NCBI GenBank assembly: GCA_946886085.1 | Contig: CAMPHX010000003.1 | Coordinates: 1-16,966 of the forward strand | Origin: an uncultured Flavobacteriales bacterium | Lineage (GTDB): Bacteria > Bacteroidota > Bacteroidia > Flavobacteriales > Vicingaceae | Direction of reading: 5' to 3' | Length of the DNA stretch: 16,966 bases | Shown: positions 15,825 through 16,966 of the stretch, one piece after another | Position numbering within the stretch: the stretch's first letter is position 1 | How the letters are laid out: each line of letters starts with the position of its first letter | Notes under the pieces: generated by a model | What the model was told of the DNA's origin: nothing | Seen by the model: only the letters and a program-made list of their open reading frames with translations | The model's database searches: none | Program-made: the position numbers and the translations under genes

Positions 15825-15979
15825 TTTTTTGGCACGTGTTTTTGCTTTGCGGGTGGGGTTTAGCTCTTTTGCAGGTGGTGCGAAGCAAGTTTTTAAAATG
15901 CGTAATTTTTTCTACGCATTTTAAAAAGTAACCTGCAAATGTGCTAAACGAAGCGTTTGGCAAAAACCGTGACAAAAAA
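15825..15979. repeat. Folded repeat, copy D (right flank of metal operon)
   Basis: Same plan and orientation as copy C at 3956-4062. The inner tier is GTTTAGC (15858-15864), tct, TTTGCAGGT (15868-15876) against ACCTGCAAA (15931-15939), tgt, GCTAAAC (15943-15949). The outer tier is 15825-15845 against 15960-15979, pairing TTTTTTG, CACG and GTTTTTGC with the same single G opposite A mismatch and the same extra T as copy C. The tip carries a further perfect 15-base stem (15890-15904 with 15913-15927, loop of 8). It lies 12 bases after the regulator's stop, so it could also act as a terminator. Conserved 'tct' and 'tgt' spacers with changed but still paired stems indicate selection on shape. Confidence 0.62.
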
Positions 15980-16157
15980 TTGAGGGTCGGCTTTTCTCCT
16001 TTTTTTCTCTTTTTAAAGTGCGGTGGGGCAAAAATTAAATCTTTCTTGGGTCGGTTTGTGTGTCGCCCGTTTTTCTGTCTGCCCGAAATGTTTTAGAAGG
16101 TCTGTCGGTTGAATATTTCTCCGTTATTGTCAAGGTTGCACAGTCTTTTTTACCATT
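15980..16157. other. Non-coding stretch between repeat D and the palindrome
   Basis: No credible gene. The first part is T-rich and resembles the right side of copy C (GGCTTT followed by T/C-rich sequence). GCAAAAATTAAATCTTT at 16028-16044 is the reverse complement of 3901-3917. GGCGGTAAC at 16158-16166, just after this stretch, is the reverse complement of GTTACCGCC in site B (3785-3793). Confidence 0.45.
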
Positions 16158-16187
16158 GGCGGTAACTTGTATATACCCGATATAAAC

Positions 16188-16225
16188 CTTCGCTTATACA
16201 ATCAAATTTGGTTGTATAAGCGAAG
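16188..16225. repeat. 38-bp near-perfect palindrome beside the recombinase gene
   Basis: CTTCGCTTATACAA (16188-16201) and TTGTATAAGCGAAG (16212-16225) are exact 14-base inverted arms. The centre, t-CAAATTTG-g, is itself palindromic, so 36 of 38 positions pair. An outer pair, TATAAACC (16181-16188) and GGTTTATA (16236-16243), extends it. It ends 43 bases from the stop codon of the recombinase. Two inverted arms around a short centre is the usual core layout for tyrosine recombinases (compare loxP). No T-run follows on either strand, which argues against an ordinary terminator. Confidence 0.6.
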
Positions 16226-16268
16226 TTCAGGTTTCGGTTTATAATTTATTCAAATATACTAAAAAACC

Positions 16269-16966
16269 TTATAAGTCATCAAAAGGGGATTTTATTTGTT
16301 GTAAATTTTTTGTGCTAACATGAGTATATATTTCTGTCGTTTTACTACTATTATGTCCTAATAATTCTTGTATGTATCTCAAATCTGTTCCTGCTTCTAA
16401 TAAATGTGTAGCATAGCTGTGTCGTAACCAATGTAGGGTTACTGGTTTTTTAATAGACGCTTTTGCAACGGCTTGTTTCAGTACTAGTTGTAAACTTCTG
16501 TCAGAATACTTTGTTCCCGAAAATTGTCCCTCAAACAAATATGTTTGTGGTTTGTTAAAAACATAATACTCCCTTAAAATCTCTAATATTTTACTACTCA
16601 ATGGTACTACTCTATCTTTTTTGCCTTTGGAATTTCTTATGATAACTAAATTTCTTTTAGAATCAATATCGTTTAGCTTTAATGAAATTAATTCTCCAGA
16701 TCGCAATCCACTAGAATATATAAGACTCAACATAGCTTTGTGCTTTATATTGTTCGTACTTTCTAATATAGCCTTCACTTCTTTTTTACTTAATACATTA
16801 GGTAGTTTATGTTCTCTTTTAGGTCGGTGTATTAAGTCTAAATCTAATGCTTTATGCTCAATTTTTTTATAGAATAACTTTATAGCATTTACTATTTGGT
16901 TTTGGTAAGAAGCAGAATAGTTATTTTTTAAGATATAATTATTATTAAAACTTATAATATCTTCAT
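16269..16966 (-). CDS. Tyrosine recombinase (XerC/D-like integrase), 5' end beyond window
   Basis: The frame is open to the right edge, so the true start lies outside. A GTG at 16778 could be taken as a start, but the 62 codons before it are uninterrupted and encode the end of a core-binding domain plus the linker 'H-R-P-K-R-E-H-K-L-P-N-V-L-S-K-K-E-V' typical of Xer-like enzymes. Counting from that GTG, the catalytic set is complete: Arg in 'G-L-R-S-G-E', Lys in 'S-K-G-K-K-D-R', H-x-x-R in 'H-W-L-R-H-S-Y-A-T-H', His in 'L-L-G-H', and Tyr in 'E-I-Y-T-H'. It lacks the extra helix insert of integron integrases before H-x-x-R. The tail 'I-K-S-P-F-D-D-L' is common in Bacteroidota recombinases. It probably cuts and joins DNA at a nearby site; the palindrome just downstream is a candidate. 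Confidence 0.92.
   Translation of the reverse strand, partial: EDIISFNNNYILKNNYSASYQNQIVNAIKLFYKKIEHKALDLDLIHRPKREHKLPNVLSKKEVKAILESTNNIKHKAMLSLIYSSGLRSGELISLKLNDIDSKRNLVIIRNSKGKKDRVVPLSSKILEILREYYVFNKPQTYLFEGQFSGTKYSDRSLQLVLKQAVAKASIKKPVTLHWLRHSYATHLLEAGTDLRYIQELLGHNSSKTTEIYTHVSTKNLQQIKSPFDDL

Noticed and set aside
16269..16778. Recombinase as a short gene starting at GTG 16778
   Set aside because: The same frame stays open for 62 more codons to the window edge and encodes a typical Xer-like linker, so the true start is further right.
1..16966. tRNA, rRNA or insertion-sequence transposase genes
   Set aside because: I found no cloverleaf-like segment, no ribosomal RNA sequence and no transposase motif in any frame read.

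Overview
The window looks like the chromosome of an AT-rich Bacteroidota (flavobacterium-like) bacterium. Evidence is the TAnnTTTG-type -7 promoter elements, the weak or absent Shine-Dalgarno sequences, and the families present: a DUF4340 protein, a DUF6660 protein, and a CzcA pump fused to its outer-membrane partner.

Layout. (1) Positions 1-2939 (+) hold ordinary cell-envelope genes: a membrane-anchored DUF4340 protein, a WaaE-like GT2 glycosyltransferase and a GT4 glycosyltransferase read from a TTG start. (2) Positions 2950-3793 hold one small lipoprotein gene on the minus strand. Two foldable inverted repeats bracket it, with the layout of integron attC sites, and the gene's stop codon lies inside the conserved core of one of them. 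(3) Positions 3794-4088 are non-coding and contain a second kind of foldable repeat, copy C. (4) Positions 4089-15035 (-) form a seven-gene heavy-metal and redox operon. In transcription order it encodes a di-heme c-type cytochrome lipoprotein, a Rieske protein, an OprP-like porin, a Cys/His-rich DUF6660 protein, a CzcA-type RND pump fused to a TolC-type outer-membrane factor, a His-rich CzcB-type adaptor lipoprotein, and a Zn/Cd/Pb-type P1B ATPase. (5) A divergent DtxR/MntR-family metalloregulator (15159-15812, +) shares a 123-bp promoter and operator region with the operon. (6) Positions 15813-16268 are non-coding and hold copy D of the second repeat and a 38-bp near-perfect palindrome. (7) A tyrosine recombinase on the minus strand runs off the right edge.

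How the genes work together. The regulator probably senses a divalent metal and controls the operon. The P-type ATPase would move Zn/Cd/Pb from cytoplasm to periplasm, and the Czc system would move ions on across the outer membrane. The His-rich and Cys-rich periplasmic proteins may hand metal over. The cytochrome, Rieske protein and porin add an envelope redox function whose link to metal handling is not obvious.

Most unusual signals. The metal module is flanked by two same-orientation folded repeats (C and D) that keep the same bulge and mismatch while their stems have changed by compensatory substitution. A nearby lipoprotein gene has a cassette layout, and a tyrosine recombinase with a lox-like palindrome sits at the right edge. 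Together these suggest modules bounded by attC-like single-strand recombination sites. That is inference; palindromic terminators or other repeats remain possible.
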